A DNA stretch of 64,000 nt from Rhodospirillaceae bacterium (GCA_018660465.1 JABJKH010000093.1:57339-121338); one strand, 5' to 3'; positions 35,110-45,427 are shown, numbered from the stretch's first letter. The notes: generated by a model from the sequence alone, not told the origin. Numbers and translations: made by a program.

Positions 35110-37098
35110 TTATTCGAATTCAATAATTGTCTGATCCACAACCAAATTATCGCCGGGTCTAGCATGGACCTTGCTGATCACGCCATCTCGTTCCGCCCGC
35201 AGCACGTTTTCCATCTTCATCGCCTCAACCACACAGACTTCCTCCCCCGCCTTAACTTCCTGACCTTCCTGAAACGCGACGGAGACCAGCAACCCCGGCA
35301 TGGGCGAAAGCACGTATTTCGACAAATCAGGTGTGATTTTCTCCGGCATCAAGGCATAAAGCTCAGCAACCCTCGGCGTTAGCACCAAGGCTTGGGCCTC
35401 CGACCCTGAATGCAGAAGTCGGTAGCGCATGTCGTTACGTTCCATTTGCATGCACAGTTCGACCCCATTTACATGGGCGCGGAACAACGGCTCACCAAAG
35501 TTCCAATCTGTGTGTATTTCATAGTTTTCTTTACCGACAGTCACTTCGAACCCACCCGGCAAAGTCGAAACCCGTGCTTCGTACTGCAGGCCGTTTAGAT
35601 AGACGATCCAATCCTTGCCGACCTTCGGCTTGGTCCTCGCATCGTGCCGACCAGAGATGGACGCGGCGCGGTCCGTGTAGGTCCGATGTAGTGAGGCCAC
35701 CACTGCCACCAATAATTCAGGGTCATCGTGCGGCACATATAGCGGGTGAAATCCATCTTCGTATTCTTCATCGATAAACTGGGTCGAAAGGTCCCCGGCA
35801 ATAAATCGAGGATGCGCCATAACAGCAGCCAAGAAGCCAATATTGTTGGAAACGCCCTTAATATAGAACTGATCCAGCGCCCGCCGCATGTTGGCGATGG
35901 CACTCTTGCGGTCGGGTCCACTGGTCACCAGCTTTGCGATCATCGGATCGTAATAAATGGGAATTTCGCCACCTTCGTAAACGCCTGTGTCCACCCGTAC
36001 TGTGGCGCTTTCAGCAGGTGCCCCATAGCGCACAAGCCGTCCCGCCGATGGCAGGAATCCCCGCACCGGGTCTTCCGCATAAATACGGGATTCCATGGCC
36101 CAGCCGTTCAGTTTTACGTCGGCTTGACTGAAGGGCAGTTTCTCCCCGGCGGCAACGCGGATCATCAACTCCACCAAATCCAACCCAGTTATGTATTCAG
36201 TGACCGGATGTTCGACCTGCAATCGGGTGTTCATCTCCAAGAAATAAAAATTCTGATCCACATCCATGATGAACTCGACCGTGCCGGCGGAAACATACTT
36301 AACCGCCTTGGCCAGTTTTATCGCCTGTTCTCCCATGGCGGTACGAATGTCAGGGGTGACGAAAGGCGACGGTGCTTCCTCAATGACTTTTTGGTGGCGG
36401 CGTTGGATCGAACATTCGCGCTCACCCAGATAAACGATATTGCCATGATCATCGGCGAATACCTGAATTTCTATATGGCGCGGCTGTTCGATGAATTTTT
36501 CGATGAAAACACGACCATCGCCAAAGCTTGATTCAGCCTCGCGCACAGCGGAACGAAGGCCGTCTTTGACTTCTTCATCACTGCGCGCGACCCGCATGCC
36601 CTTACCGCCGCCGCCAGCAGACGCCTTCAGCATCACCGGATAGCCGATCTTCTTGGAAATTGTGACGGCCTTGCGGGCGTCGGTGACGGCTTCCGTATGA
36701 CCGGGAATGACACTAACCCCTGCCTTTTCCGCCAATTTTTTCGACTCGATCTTATCGCCCATGGATTTGATGGCGCGGGGCTTTGGACCGATGAAGGCGA
36801 TTCCTTCACGGGCGAGCCTGCGCGCAAATGCTGGATTTTCTGACAAAAACCCATAGCCCGGATGAACGGCATCGGCACCGGTTTCTTTAATTGCCGCGAT
36901 GATATTCTTGACCGAAAGATAGCTATCGGTCGACGGCGCAGGCCCGACACACACCGCCTCATCCGCCATCTGAACGTGCAGACCAAGGCGGTCGGCCTCT
37001 GAAAAGACAGCAACCGTCTTGATCCCCATCTTTTTCGCCGACTTTATAATTCGGCAGGCAATTTCACCCCGGTTGGCAATAAGTATCTTTTTAAACAT
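35110..37098 (-). CDS. pccA: Acetyl/propionyl-CoA carboxylase, biotin-carboxylase/biotin-carrier (alpha) subunit
   Basis: The 662-residue protein has an N-terminal biotin-carboxylase domain (about 1-450) with the ATP-grasp motif GGGGKGMR and the ERECSIQRRHQK segment, a middle BT domain, and a C-terminal biotinyl domain with EAMKMENV. It carboxylates biotin with bicarbonate and ATP; the beta subunit then transfers the carboxyl to propionyl-CoA. The beta gene is at 41659, about 4.5 kb away on the same strand, with other genes in between. Confidence 0.93.
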   Translation of the reverse strand: MFKKILIANRGEIACRIIKSAKKMGIKTVAVFSEADRLGLHVQMADEAVCVGPAPSTDSYLSVKNIIAAIKETGADAVHPGYGFLSENPAFARRLAREGIAFIGPKPRAIKSMGDKIESKKLAEKAGVSVIPGHTEAVTDARKAVTISKKIGYPVMLKASAGGGGKGMRVARSDEEVKDGLRSAVREAESSFGDGRVFIEKFIEQPRHIEIQVFADDHGNIVYLGERECSIQRRHQKVIEEAPSPFVTPDIRTAMGEQAIKLAKAVKYVSAGTVEFIMDVDQNFYFLEMNTRLQVEHPVTEYITGLDLVELMIRVAAGEKLPFSQADVKLNGWAMESRIYAEDPVRGFLPSAGRLVRYGAPAESATVRVDTGVYEGGEIPIYYDPMIAKLVTSGPDRKSAIANMRRALDQFYIKGVSNNIGFLAAVMAHPRFIAGDLSTQFIDEEYEDGFHPLYVPHDDPELLVAVVASLHRTYTDRAASISGRHDARTKPKVGKDWIVYLNGLQYEARVSTLPGGFEVTVGKENYEIHTDWNFGEPLFRAHVNGVELCMQMERNDMRYRLLHSGSEAQALVLTPRVAELYALMPEKITPDLSKYVLSPMPGLLVSVAFQEGQEVKAGEEVCVVEAMKMENVLRAERDGVISKVHARPGDNLVVDQTIIEFE

Positions 37099-37208
37099 GG
37101 TCCCTCGGAACGTCCGCTAACTCGAAACTATAGATTACCCGAACCGCGGAAAAAGGCATCCCTCTTTTTGCTAATTCCGGATATCATGATAATATCTGTG
37201 TAAGGATA

Positions 37209-38243
37209 ATGGTTTATTCTGGAATCATGAACGAACTCGCTGCCATACCCCACCTTGATCTGAGCGCCGAAGTTTCATCTTCGCGGCTGGACGAAATCAT
37301 TACCGATGGCCGCGCTTGGACGCGGGATAGCATTGACCCTGCCGACGCTGCCTTCACCCCGGATGCCGAGGCTCAGGACGACCTTCAGAACTTGGCGAAA
37401 AAGTGCCAGGGACTTCACCCGGATGATCTTCCAACAGCCAGCCTTCCCGACCTGACACCGTCGTTGAAGACGTTCATGGCAAAAGTTAAAGCCAGTTGCG
37501 ACACGGGATTGGGGTTCGCAGCGGTGGATCGGTTGAACTTGGAGGGGATCGATATTGAGACCGCAACCGCCGTTTCCTGGACATTGGGCCACGCCGTGGG
37601 CCGGCAGGTCGCCCAAAAATGGGACGGCAGCATGCTCTACCACGTTACTGATTATGGGCTGAAGTATGAATATGGCGTGCGCGGATCGTATACCAATGTT
37701 GAATTGGTGTTCCACACGGATAATGCCTTCGCTGCTATGCCACCAGACTATGTAAGCCTGTTGTGCCTCAACGCGGCCAAGAAGGGTGGAGTCAGCCGGT
37801 TTTGTAGCCTCTACACTTTGCACAACCTGCTTTTAGAGGATCATCCTAAAGCCCTGGCTCGGCTGTATGAACCGCTGGTCTATGATCGGCAGGCTGAACA
37901 CGCGGCTGATGCACCAAAGGTTTCCTATGCGCCGATGTTTCGGTGGGATGGGAAAAGGTTAACAGGTCGGGCGCACCATGGTTTGATCAAGAAAGGCTAT
38001 GAAATTATTGGCACCGGCATGGATACAGAAACCAAAGACGCGCTTTCGGCCTTAGAAGAAGCCATTTCGTCACCGGATATTTGGGTCGAACAGCATCTAA
38101 AGCGGGGACAAATTCAATTCCTCAACAACCGGGAACTGGCCCACTATAGAAGCACGTTCGAAGACCATGACGACCCCACCAAAAAACGCCACCTCATTCG
38201 TTCTTGGCATCGCGATCAAGGCGGCGTTGGATATGACGGCTAA
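37209..38243 (+). CDS. TauD/TfdA-like Fe(II)/2-oxoglutarate dioxygenase, copy 1
   Basis: The 344-residue protein has the iron ligands His169 and Asp171 (FHTD) and a distal His312 (LAHYRS) with following arginines (RHLIRSWHR), as in TauD-like oxygenases. Such enzymes hydroxylate a small substrate using O2 and 2-oxoglutarate. The substrate is unknown. An alternative ATG lies at 37227. It is followed 27 bases later by a paralogue of the same length, with which it is probably co-transcribed. Confidence 0.85.
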   Translation: MVYSGIMNELAAIPHLDLSAEVSSSRLDEIITDGRAWTRDSIDPADAAFTPDAEAQDDLQNLAKKCQGLHPDDLPTASLPDLTPSLKTFMAKVKASCDTGLGFAAVDRLNLEGIDIETATAVSWTLGHAVGRQVAQKWDGSMLYHVTDYGLKYEYGVRGSYTNVELVFHTDNAFAAMPPDYVSLLCLNAAKKGGVSRFCSLYTLHNLLLEDHPKALARLYEPLVYDRQAEHAADAPKVSYAPMFRWDGKRLTGRAHHGLIKKGYEIIGTGMDTETKDALSALEEAISSPDIWVEQHLKRGQIQFLNNRELAHYRSTFEDHDDPTKKRHLIRSWHRDQGGVGYDG

Positions 38244-38270
38244 TAAATATTTTTAGGGAACGACGAAGTC

Positions 38271-39305
38271 ATGGCGATACCTGAACCCAAAATTCCTTAC
38301 ATAGACCAATCAGACGTTTATACCCACCCCCCCTTGGACCGAATGGTTAGGGATGGCCGGGCTTGGACTCTGGATACCGTAGACCCGGATCACACGATTA
38401 TTCATTTAAATGATGACCAGCAGGAGGAATTACGGGCGCTGGCTAAACATTTAACTGATAATCCGCTGCCAGAATTGAAGCGCAACCCGGATCAAATCAG
38501 TGCGCCGAAAATGACCCTGGCGATGGAACAGATTAGAAATCTCCTTGCGAGCCCCGGTATCGGTGTCATTGATCGCCTGCCGCTCGATGATTTGAGCCTT
38601 GAAACAGCCAGGGCGATGTACTGGATTCTTGGACAAATGGTCAGCCGTCCCGTCGCCCAGAAATGGAACGGCACGATGCTTTATGATGTCCTAGATGTCC
38701 AAAAGCTCAATAACGATACGGGCAAAGTCGATTACGGCTTGCGCGGCTCGCTTACCAATGCCGAATTATTATTCCATACCGATAACGGTTTTAACGTAAA
38801 CCTACCCGACGCTGTTTCGTTGCTTTGCGTCAACCAAGCCAAAGAAGGGGGAGTTAGCCGCTTCGCCAGTATTTATTCGCTGCACAATCGATTGCTCGAA
38901 CGCTACCCGGAACACTTAAAGCGGCTGTATCAACCAGCCCTATTCAATCGCAACATGGAACATGCTGAGGACGAGCCAAAACTCCTCCGCACATCCATAT
39001 TCTCGTGGGACGGTGAACGCTTAACGGCGCGACCGAATCCCTTCTATGTCCGCCAAGCCTTTGAAATGGGCGGGATCGAGATGGATTCCGAACTCACCGA
39101 TGCCATTGAAGCAATGTTGGAGGTCGCCAAGGACTCTGATCTCTGGATCGAAATGCGCATGGAGCGCGGTCAAATGCAATTCCTGAACAATCGCCAAGTC
39201 TTGCATTACCGCAGTTCATACATCGATTACGACGAACCAGAACGCCGACGCCACGCGATCCGCATGTGGTACCGGAATTCTGGAAGCCCCCTGTATGGCG
39301 GCTGA
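38271..39305 (+). CDS. TauD/TfdA-like Fe(II)/2-oxoglutarate dioxygenase, copy 2
   Basis: This 344-residue paralogue keeps iron ligands at the same positions: His169, Asp171 (FHTD) and His312 (VLHYRS). The two copies share many blocks (KWNGTMLYDV versus KWDGSMLYHV; GGVSRF; FLNNR) but differ in several loops, so they are an old duplication that may act on different substrates or as a complex. The ribosome site is AGGGA. Confidence 0.87.
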   Translation: MAIPEPKIPYIDQSDVYTHPPLDRMVRDGRAWTLDTVDPDHTIIHLNDDQQEELRALAKHLTDNPLPELKRNPDQISAPKMTLAMEQIRNLLASPGIGVIDRLPLDDLSLETARAMYWILGQMVSRPVAQKWNGTMLYDVLDVQKLNNDTGKVDYGLRGSLTNAELLFHTDNGFNVNLPDAVSLLCVNQAKEGGVSRFASIYSLHNRLLERYPEHLKRLYQPALFNRNMEHAEDEPKLLRTSIFSWDGERLTARPNPFYVRQAFEMGGIEMDSELTDAIEAMLEVAKDSDLWIEMRMERGQMQFLNNRQVLHYRSSYIDYDEPERRRHAIRMWYRNSGSPLYGG

Positions 39306-39307
39306 AT

Positions 39308-39703
39308 TTAGTCAGGCACCCGCGCTGCTGTCGCTTCGGCTTCGAAGATAAAGTCCGGATTGGCCAATGAAGATACAACCAAGAAAGTCGAACACGGATA
39401 GGGCTCGGGGAAATATTTCTTTCGCACTTCGAACATTTCCTGACGGTCTTCCAAGCTGGTCAAGAAACACGTCAGCATCACAACATCCGTCATGTCCCAG
39501 CCGTGATGATCTAAGATCATTTTGATGTTGTTGAAAGCTACTTCGGCCTGCCCCGTCATACCCTCTGGGATTGAGCCATCGGGTGCGACACCCACTTGCC
39601 CGGCCATCACCAGCCATTCGGCGTTGGCAGGAACTTTAATGGAGTGCGAATAAATGCCATTGGGCGGCGCATTGGTTGCTGGATTGACGCGGGGTAAAGT
39701 CAT
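39308..39703 (-). CDS. RidA family protein
   Basis: The 131-residue protein fits the RidA (YjgF/YER057c) family, whose founding members deaminate reactive enamines and imines. Features are YSHSIKVPANAEWLVMAGQVGV and the C-terminal STFLVVSSLANPDFIFEAEA. The usual late arginine that binds the substrate carboxylate in canonical RidA does not stand out, so it may be a divergent subgroup. It is convergent with the second dioxygenase gene. Confidence 0.85.
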   Translation of the reverse strand: MTLPRVNPATNAPPNGIYSHSIKVPANAEWLVMAGQVGVAPDGSIPEGMTGQAEVAFNNIKMILDHHGWDMTDVVMLTCFLTSLEDRQEMFEVRKKYFPEPYPCSTFLVVSSLANPDFIFEAEATAARVPD

Positions 39704-39739
39704 GGTCTCCTCCTATGTTTGTTGATTATTGAAATAGTA

Positions 39740-41431
39740 CTAAGGCTTCTCGATAGCGTCTACGAGCAGCCGAAAAAGAATTTCTCCGCTTTTCTTTAAA
39801 TCTTTAATTGGCGCGCCTTCGTCAATGCCGTGAAAATTAATGGGTGGTCCTAGGCGCGGATGAAACAACGCCCCCGCCGCCAACAACTCAGAATGACCCT
39901 TGGCGTCGGTTCCGCCGCCAATGCCGAGCTTTGGACAGGGTTTTCCCATGACCTGCTTGTAAGCGCGATCGATCCGTTGAAAGCGATCATTCCCTGCGGG
40001 AACCTTTAGATCAGGAGCAAAGGCTGTTTTGGTTGTGATCAGGTTAACCAGGGGACCTGGAATGGCTTTATTAAACTGTTTCGTTATCGTATTGAAAATT
40101 TCAGTAAATCGGCTTTTGCCTGGCAAGGTCCCTTCTGTCTTGCCATCCCACTTTATCCCATGGTGTCCGAGTGCGTAACGAATATCGAGTTCAAGAGTGA
40201 CCGCGCCGCCAGTTTTAAACCGTGTCACGGCGTAGGTGGTGCCATTGCCAGTTCCAAATGTTTCATCTTCGGCCTTAAGCAAGTCCGGATGTTTCTCACC
40301 AAACACGCGCGTGCCCCAGGTCCACTTGACGAACTGCGTCATCCGTGCGGCACCGTTCATGCTTAGCCGACCTGTCTCAACCAAGCGTCCCAGAAAATTC
40401 ACCAGAGACACCAGAGGATTGGCACCGGTCGCTCGGTTCTCCTCAGGTGCCGAGCCATGCTGTGCGCCCGCGACCCGGGTAATGAGCAGCAATTCCCCCG
40501 GCCTTGGATTGCGAACGACCAAATACGCCCGTCGATAGTCCGGGTCGTCGAACTGATACAATTGATATAAAAGCCCAATGTGTTTTGCCAGGTTACGAAT
40601 GTCGCGAGGATTGAGTCCTTGGATCAGAGCCCGCGCCGAATCAGGAATTTGGTTCACCGGCCCCGGCGAAGAATTAAGCTCCTTAATCCAAGGTTTGTCC
40701 GGAATGGCGTCTCCCTGCAATACAGAGAACAATGGCCGCTCAATCCCCTTCTCCGCCCGAATGCACCAGAACCCATCATGCACAATACCCATCCACGGCT
40801 TTGCCGCAGGATTGGCTTTTAGGTAATGCGGCATCGACATGTCGGTTTCCTCCGATGTGTCGAACAGAACCTCCAGGGTCACTCCGTTTAGCTTTTCAGG
40901 GGTCGCATCGTAGGCCTTGGCAATGGCGCGCAGGACGGCAAACGTCACGACCGCCGGTCCCTTGTTATCAATCACCCCGCGCCCCGTGATGAAGTCCGTG
41001 ATATCACCACCATAGGCGCGTTCTATTTCTTCGATATCAAGCGGGTTTTCCTGAAACCAACCGCGCCCCGGCGGCACCGTATCCAGATGAGTGATCAGCG
41101 ATATCTTTTTCGGACCGGAACCGATACGAAATCCGAACACCCGATACTTACGATCTGCTGAACGCCATTCGAAAGATTTGAGTTTTAAGGTCCCAAGTTT
41201 CGAATTGAACATTAACGCCCAGGGTGAAAAAAATCCTTCCCGCAGGCGATCCAAGCCAATTTGGACTCTCCGTTCATCCATGACCCCGCCCCGATAGGTC
41301 GGGACTTGGACCAACGCGCGGACCTGATGCAAGAAATCACGGTCGAACAATTCACGATAAATTTTAATGTTGTCTGCGGCAGCACTAAAGCTAACCGAAA
41401 TTATCACAGCGATGGCAAGTACGAGGCGCAT
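39740..41431 (-). CDS. Exported M20-family metallopeptidase
   Basis: The 563-residue product has a signal peptide (about 1-19, ending SAAA) and an M20 peptidase domain with metal ligands in THLDTVPPG (His115), RGVIDNKG (Asp155) and SEET (Glu194-Glu195), and GGGTDAKGHSE near the C-terminus. M20 enzymes cleave dipeptides or N-acyl amino acids. It is longer than typical M20 proteins of about 400-480 residues. The substrate is unknown. Confidence 0.87.
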   Translation of the reverse strand: MRLVLAIAVIISVSFSAAADNIKIYRELFDRDFLHQVRALVQVPTYRGGVMDERRVQIGLDRLREGFFSPWALMFNSKLGTLKLKSFEWRSADRKYRVFGFRIGSGPKKISLITHLDTVPPGRGWFQENPLDIEEIERAYGGDITDFITGRGVIDNKGPAVVTFAVLRAIAKAYDATPEKLNGVTLEVLFDTSEETDMSMPHYLKANPAAKPWMGIVHDGFWCIRAEKGIERPLFSVLQGDAIPDKPWIKELNSSPGPVNQIPDSARALIQGLNPRDIRNLAKHIGLLYQLYQFDDPDYRRAYLVVRNPRPGELLLITRVAGAQHGSAPEENRATGANPLVSLVNFLGRLVETGRLSMNGAARMTQFVKWTWGTRVFGEKHPDLLKAEDETFGTGNGTTYAVTRFKTGGAVTLELDIRYALGHHGIKWDGKTEGTLPGKSRFTEIFNTITKQFNKAIPGPLVNLITTKTAFAPDLKVPAGNDRFQRIDRAYKQVMGKPCPKLGIGGGTDAKGHSELLAAGALFHPRLGPPINFHGIDEGAPIKDLKKSGEILFRLLVDAIEKP

Positions 41432-41446
41432 AGTCGATCCTACCGA

Positions 41447-41689
41447 TTACCCGTTAGACTGCGCAAACAACCCCATGGCATATGCCGCATGAATGGCGAG
41501 GACGGGGCTCCAGCCTAACATGGGGAAGAGGACCCAAAGATTTTCCGGTGTCCCCAATAAATTAACCGCGCCCGAGACCACAATGACGAAGAAGTACGCC
41601 GCCATGTGCTTGGTAAAGCCCCTTACCCGGTGGTGCGCTAATGCTTCTGCCTCATCGGTCAAAGCGGAATGTTGCCGTGCTTGCGCCAC
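41447..41689 (-). CDS. Small 2TM-domain membrane protein
   Basis: The 80-residue protein has two hydrophobic helices (about 30-47 and 52-74) separated by a short loop with [10 protein letters not shown], as in the 2TM domain family. Its function is unknown. The start chosen lies inside the end of the carboxylase beta gene, overlapping by 31 bases; an internal ATG would cut into the first conserved segment. Confidence 0.7.
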   Translation of the reverse strand: MAQARQHSALTDEAEALAHHRVRGFTKHMAAYFFVIVVSGAVNLLGTPENLWVLFPMLGWSPVLAIHAAYAMGLFAQSNG

Positions 41690-43191
41690 GGATTTTCCAG
41701 CTTCTTATCCTTCAACATGCGCAACGATCGACAAATCCGATTGCGAGAATTATGTGGCATGATCACATCGTCAATAAAGCCGCGCCGACCGGCGATGAAT
41801 GGATTGGCAAAGCGTTCGCGGTATTCTTCGGTGCGGGCTTCTATCTTTTTCTCGTTACCAATTTCAGAACGGAAGATAATTTCAACGGCCCCCTTCGGTC
41901 CCATGACGGCGATCTCCGCGCTCGGCCAGGCGAAATTAACGTCGCCGCGAAGGTGCTTGGAACTCATCACACAATAGGCCCCGCCATAGGCTTTCCGGGT
42001 GATCAAGGTGACCTTGGGGACTGTAGCTTCGGCATACGCAAATATAAGCTTCGCGCCGTGCTTAATGATCCCGCCGTATTCCTGCGATGTCCCCGGCATG
42101 AAGCCTGGAACATCAACCAAGGTCACGATGGGGATATTAAACGCATCACAGAAGCGCACGAACCGCGCTGCCTTTACAGAGGCATCAATATCCAAACATC
42201 CCGCCAGCACCATCGGCTGGTTGGCGACGATACCGACAGTAGAACCTTCCATGCGTCCAAAACCGGTAATGATATTGCCCGCAAAATTTTGCTTAAGTTC
42301 AAAGAAGTCGCCTTCGTCCACGACCTTCTCAATCAATTCCCGCATGTCATATGGCTTATTCGGATTGTCCGGCACCAATGTATCGAGCGAAGGCTCTTGG
42401 CGGGTTGGATCATCAGGTGTCGGACGGACCGGCGGCTTTTCACGATTGTTGGCAGGCAGGAAGTCAATAAGCCGTCGCAGGTTTAAGAGCGCCTCGGCGT
42501 CATTTTCAAACGCCCTGTCCGCGACACCGGATACGCTTGTGTGGGTCCCGGCACCGCCCAGTTCCTCGCGGGTGACTTCTTCATGGGTCACGGTTTTGAC
42601 TACATCTGGGCCGGTGACAAACATGTACGAAGTATCTTCGACCATAAAAATAAAATCAGTAACTGCGGGCGAATAGACCGCGCCGCCTGCACACGGCCCC
42701 ATGATCATAGAGACCTGTGGAACGACGCCACTGGCCATGACATTGCGCTGAAAGACTTCGGTGTAGCCCGCGAGTGAGGCGACGCCTTCTTGAATTCGCG
42801 CCCCGCCAGAATCGTTAATTCCAATAACCGGCGCGCCGACCTTCATCGCTTGATCCATAATCTTGCAAATTTTTTCAGCATGGGCTTCGGATAAAGAACC
42901 GCCAAACACGGTAAAGTCCTGACTAAAGACAAACACCAACCGACCGTTCACCGTGCCATATCCGGTGACCACACCGTCGCCGGGAATAGACTGATCCGCC
43001 ATGCCGAAATCGGAGGAGCGATGTTCGACGAACATATCCCATTCTTCGAATGAGTCTGGGTCCAGCAGGAACTCAATCCGCTCCCGCGCCGTTAGTTTGC
43101 CATTTCCATGTTGGGTATCGATACGTTTCTGCCCGCCGCCAAGTCGGGCCTGGCGACGTTTTTCATCAAGTTGCTTAATAATATCGTACAT
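41659..43191 (-). CDS. pccB: Propionyl-CoA carboxylase carboxyltransferase (beta) subunit
   Basis: The 510-residue protein has two crotonase-like carboxyltransferase halves. Typical segments are [28 protein letters not shown] and [24 protein letters not shown]. Together with the alpha subunit at 35110 it makes methylmalonyl-CoA from propionyl-CoA. No methylmalonyl-CoA mutase or epimerase gene is in the window. Confidence 0.95.
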   Translation of the reverse strand: MYDIIKQLDEKRRQARLGGGQKRIDTQHGNGKLTARERIEFLLDPDSFEEWDMFVEHRSSDFGMADQSIPGDGVVTGYGTVNGRLVFVFSQDFTVFGGSLSEAHAEKICKIMDQAMKVGAPVIGINDSGGARIQEGVASLAGYTEVFQRNVMASGVVPQVSMIMGPCAGGAVYSPAVTDFIFMVEDTSYMFVTGPDVVKTVTHEEVTREELGGAGTHTSVSGVADRAFENDAEALLNLRRLIDFLPANNREKPPVRPTPDDPTRQEPSLDTLVPDNPNKPYDMRELIEKVVDEGDFFELKQNFAGNIITGFGRMEGSTVGIVANQPMVLAGCLDIDASVKAARFVRFCDAFNIPIVTLVDVPGFMPGTSQEYGGIIKHGAKLIFAYAEATVPKVTLITRKAYGGAYCVMSSKHLRGDVNFAWPSAEIAVMGPKGAVEIIFRSEIGNEKKIEARTEEYRERFANPFIAGRRGFIDDVIMPHNSRNRICRSLRMLKDKKLENPWRKHGNIPL

Positions 43192-43263
43192 GCAGTCCGA
43201 CCCCCGTTATACGCAAAGTCTAACGCGAACGGCACCACCCGCACCAGAGGAAAGCGTTTCGTC

Positions 43264-43974
43264 TCAGCTTTCTAAGAGTACGAGAAAATTTGTCATATTG
43301 GTGATACTGACGCGGAGACGTTGTCTTTTATCCGCGGCCTCATCGTCTTCGCCCCAAAGCTCTATCTGATGGGTCTCATCAAGTTGGGAGACGTCGAACG
43401 CCTGCCCCGCATCCAGCCGACCGCTTCGAACTGCCAAGGCAATGATTAACGACCCGCACGCTGCCGTTAGTGCAGACAAGGCCGCCAATTGGAAATTAGC
43501 CTCCTTCTCGACCACCCGCCGCAAACCAGTCAATGCATCATCTGGCTGACTAATCGGCATAATCCCTTCGGTTACGGCCATTTGAACGCCAAAGGTTTCA
43601 TCTGCCCAATCTAGCAGCGGTTGCCACGTTTTAGCCTGGTGCGCGACCAAGTCAGCCGGTTCATCAGCGCGGTAGCACAGCAAATCCGTTTCTGCGTACT
43701 TAATCATTTCGTCAAGTACGGCAGATCGACTATCTACAATTCTGTCGATGGCCGTATTGGCGATCCCTGTTAAGGGCATGGTTAGGGGGTTAATTGTTTC
43801 CGTCTGCGCGTCCCATTCTTCAGCCATCGCCCGAGCCAGGGCTTCAGATGGCACCACCAACGCAGCCCCCACCGGCGTCCGCACATCCTTACCATCCAAG
43901 GAAATGCCATAGCCATCTTCGGATACTTCAACATCAACAGATTTATAAAATCGTTTTGAAATTTGAGTCGGCAT
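43264..43974 (-). CDS. ATP12-family F1-ATPase assembly chaperone
   Basis: The 236-residue protein matches the ATP12 family, named for a mitochondrial chaperone that binds the F1 alpha subunit and found widely in alphaproteobacteria. Marks are the KRFYKSVDV start, SLDGKDVRTP, LAxAMAEEWDAQ and DLLCYRA. It is cytoplasmic. It follows the HAD phosphatase gene by eight bases, so the two are co-transcribed. Confidence 0.92.
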   Translation of the reverse strand: MPTQISKRFYKSVDVEVSEDGYGISLDGKDVRTPVGAALVVPSEALARAMAEEWDAQTETINPLTMPLTGIANTAIDRIVDSRSAVLDEMIKYAETDLLCYRADEPADLVAHQAKTWQPLLDWADETFGVQMAVTEGIMPISQPDDALTGLRRVVEKEANFQLAALSALTAACGSLIIALAVRSGRLDAGQAFDVSQLDETHQIELWGEDDEAADKRQRLRVSITNMTNFLVLLES

Positions 43975-43982
43975 GACGAATT

Positions 43983-44678
43983 CTATTCAACAGATTCGAA
44001 TAGGGCTTCCAGAAGCTCATTCATGGTCTCGACCACAGTCTCTGCACCCGCCCGGATGAGTGAATCAGGTTCATGATACCCCCAGGATACACCGACCGCT
44101 CTGACACCCGCATTCACCGCCATTTCAATATCGAAGGTCGTATCACCAATCATCACCGTATTGGCGCTTACCGCACCGGCTTCGGCCATCGCGTTCAAGA
44201 GCATTTCCGGATGGGGCTTGCCCCTCGCCTTGTCTGCGGTTTGTAAGGTCACGAAGTGCTCTTCCAATCCATGTCCGCGCAGCGTATTCATTAGGCCGTC
44301 AGTCCCCTTCCCTGTTGCTACGCCAAGCAACCATCCATTTTCATCCAAAGCCCGCAGAATTTGTTGGATGCCAGGATAAAGTGCCTCTTCGACCAAATCG
44401 TCGCGGCGGAGCTTCGAGAAGGCTTCTTTGTAGCCGTCCCTCAGCCGGTCATGGGTGCTGTCATCAAGATCAGGTGCCAAGCGACGAAACGTCTCCAGCA
44501 AAGGCAAGCCAACAATTTCGCGGATCGCTTGCGGGGTTGGGCGCTTGATGTTGTTGGCATCGAAGGATGCAAACATGGATGAGATAATCGAGAGCTGAGA
44601 ATCGACAAGCGTGCCGTCACAGTCAAATACAGCAAGCCTGATATCGGCCGGCGCGTGATCGGAATTTCGTTTTAGCAT
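43983..44678 (-). CDS. HAD-superfamily phosphatase (phosphoglycolate phosphatase-like)
   Basis: The HAD motifs are clear: motif I LAVFDCDGTLVD (nucleophile Asp), a helical cap, motif II GVATGKGT, motif III lysine in KPHPEM, and motif IV IGDTTFDIEMA. Length is about 231 residues from the ATG at 44678; an ATG 15 bases upstream is also possible. It dephosphorylates a small sugar or organic phosphate, probably phosphoglycolate-like. Confidence 0.88.
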   Translation of the reverse strand: MLKRNSDHAPADIRLAVFDCDGTLVDSQLSIISSMFASFDANNIKRPTPQAIREIVGLPLLETFRRLAPDLDDSTHDRLRDGYKEAFSKLRRDDLVEEALYPGIQQILRALDENGWLLGVATGKGTDGLMNTLRGHGLEEHFVTLQTADKARGKPHPEMLLNAMAEAGAVSANTVMIGDTTFDIEMAVNAGVRAVGVSWGYHEPDSLIRAGAETVVETMNELLEALFESVE

Positions 44679-44723
44679 GGCGGGATAATACACATCCTCA
44701 GCAAAGTTTCCAGCCGAGGATGG

Positions 44724-45323
44724 CTAGATCATGTCTTTGTCCTTGAAGTATTCCTCTTCGACATCCTCTTCAGGATCGAACAGGTCGTCATCGGCAAAGG
44801 TCTTTGCCTTTTCATCAATGACATCCTCTTCAGGATCGAATAGATCATCATCGGCAAAGGTCTTTGCCTTTTCATCAATGACATCCCCTTTGTCGTCCTC
44901 AAAGACTTCGTCTCCGTCCTCACCATCGTCAACCATACCCATGTTAGCGTTGGCTTCAGCCATAAGATCGGCCGCCCACTGCCGACCCTGTGGGCTTTCT
45001 TCCCAAGCCTTTTCACGCGCTTCAAGGCGCCCAGCCAAAGCAACCTTTACAATTTGCGAGCCAATGATCGCTAACAGCGGTGCCATAAATGCTGCGGCAA
45101 TCCAAATACTAATGTCTTCACTAGAAGCCTGAACCCCTTGCACCGAATGATAATAGACAGCACCGGTGCCAAGAATAAATTCCGACATCAAAAACAATCT
45201 GAACGACGGTTTCTGCACCAGGGTTCGGGGTGGCGACGGCCTTTCAAACGCGAAGAGTGCGGTACTCGTCAACCCACCACAGAAATTAGCCAGCAAAATT
45301 ATTGTGCAAACCCAGAAAACCAT
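44724..45323 (-). CDS. Membrane protein with acidic duplicated tail (unknown)
   Basis: The 199-residue protein has an N-terminal hydrophobic helix (about 1-20), another (about 42-60) and a third (about 75-95), then an acidic cytoplasmic-type tail. In the tail a 20-residue unit, beginning DVIDEKAKTFADDDLF, is present twice in tandem. I do not recognise the family. It lies between the HAD gene and the histidine kinase on the same strand. Confidence 0.6.
   Translation of the reverse strand: MVFWVCTIILLANFCGGLTSTALFAFERPSPPRTLVQKPSFRLFLMSEFILGTGAVYYHSVQGVQASSEDISIWIAAAFMAPLLAIIGSQIVKVALAGRLEAREKAWEESPQGRQWAADLMAEANANMGMVDDGEDGDEVFEDDKGDVIDEKAKTFADDDLFDPEEDVIDEKAKTFADDDLFDPEEDVEEEYFKDKDMI
44761..44880. 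repeat. 60-bp tandem duplication inside the acidic tail
   Basis: Bases 44761-44820 and 44821-44880 are identical except for three positions, all transitions and mostly at third codon positions. The unit is 60 bases, so the reading frame is kept and 20 residues are duplicated. Confidence 0.95.
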
Positions 45324-45427
45324 AATTACCTTCCCACCCGAAATTTTTGGAACTCGTATTTTACCACACTGTTACGTCATAAGACATAATTACGGCTAAG
45401 AATTTTGCCATAGAGAAATAGTTCGCC

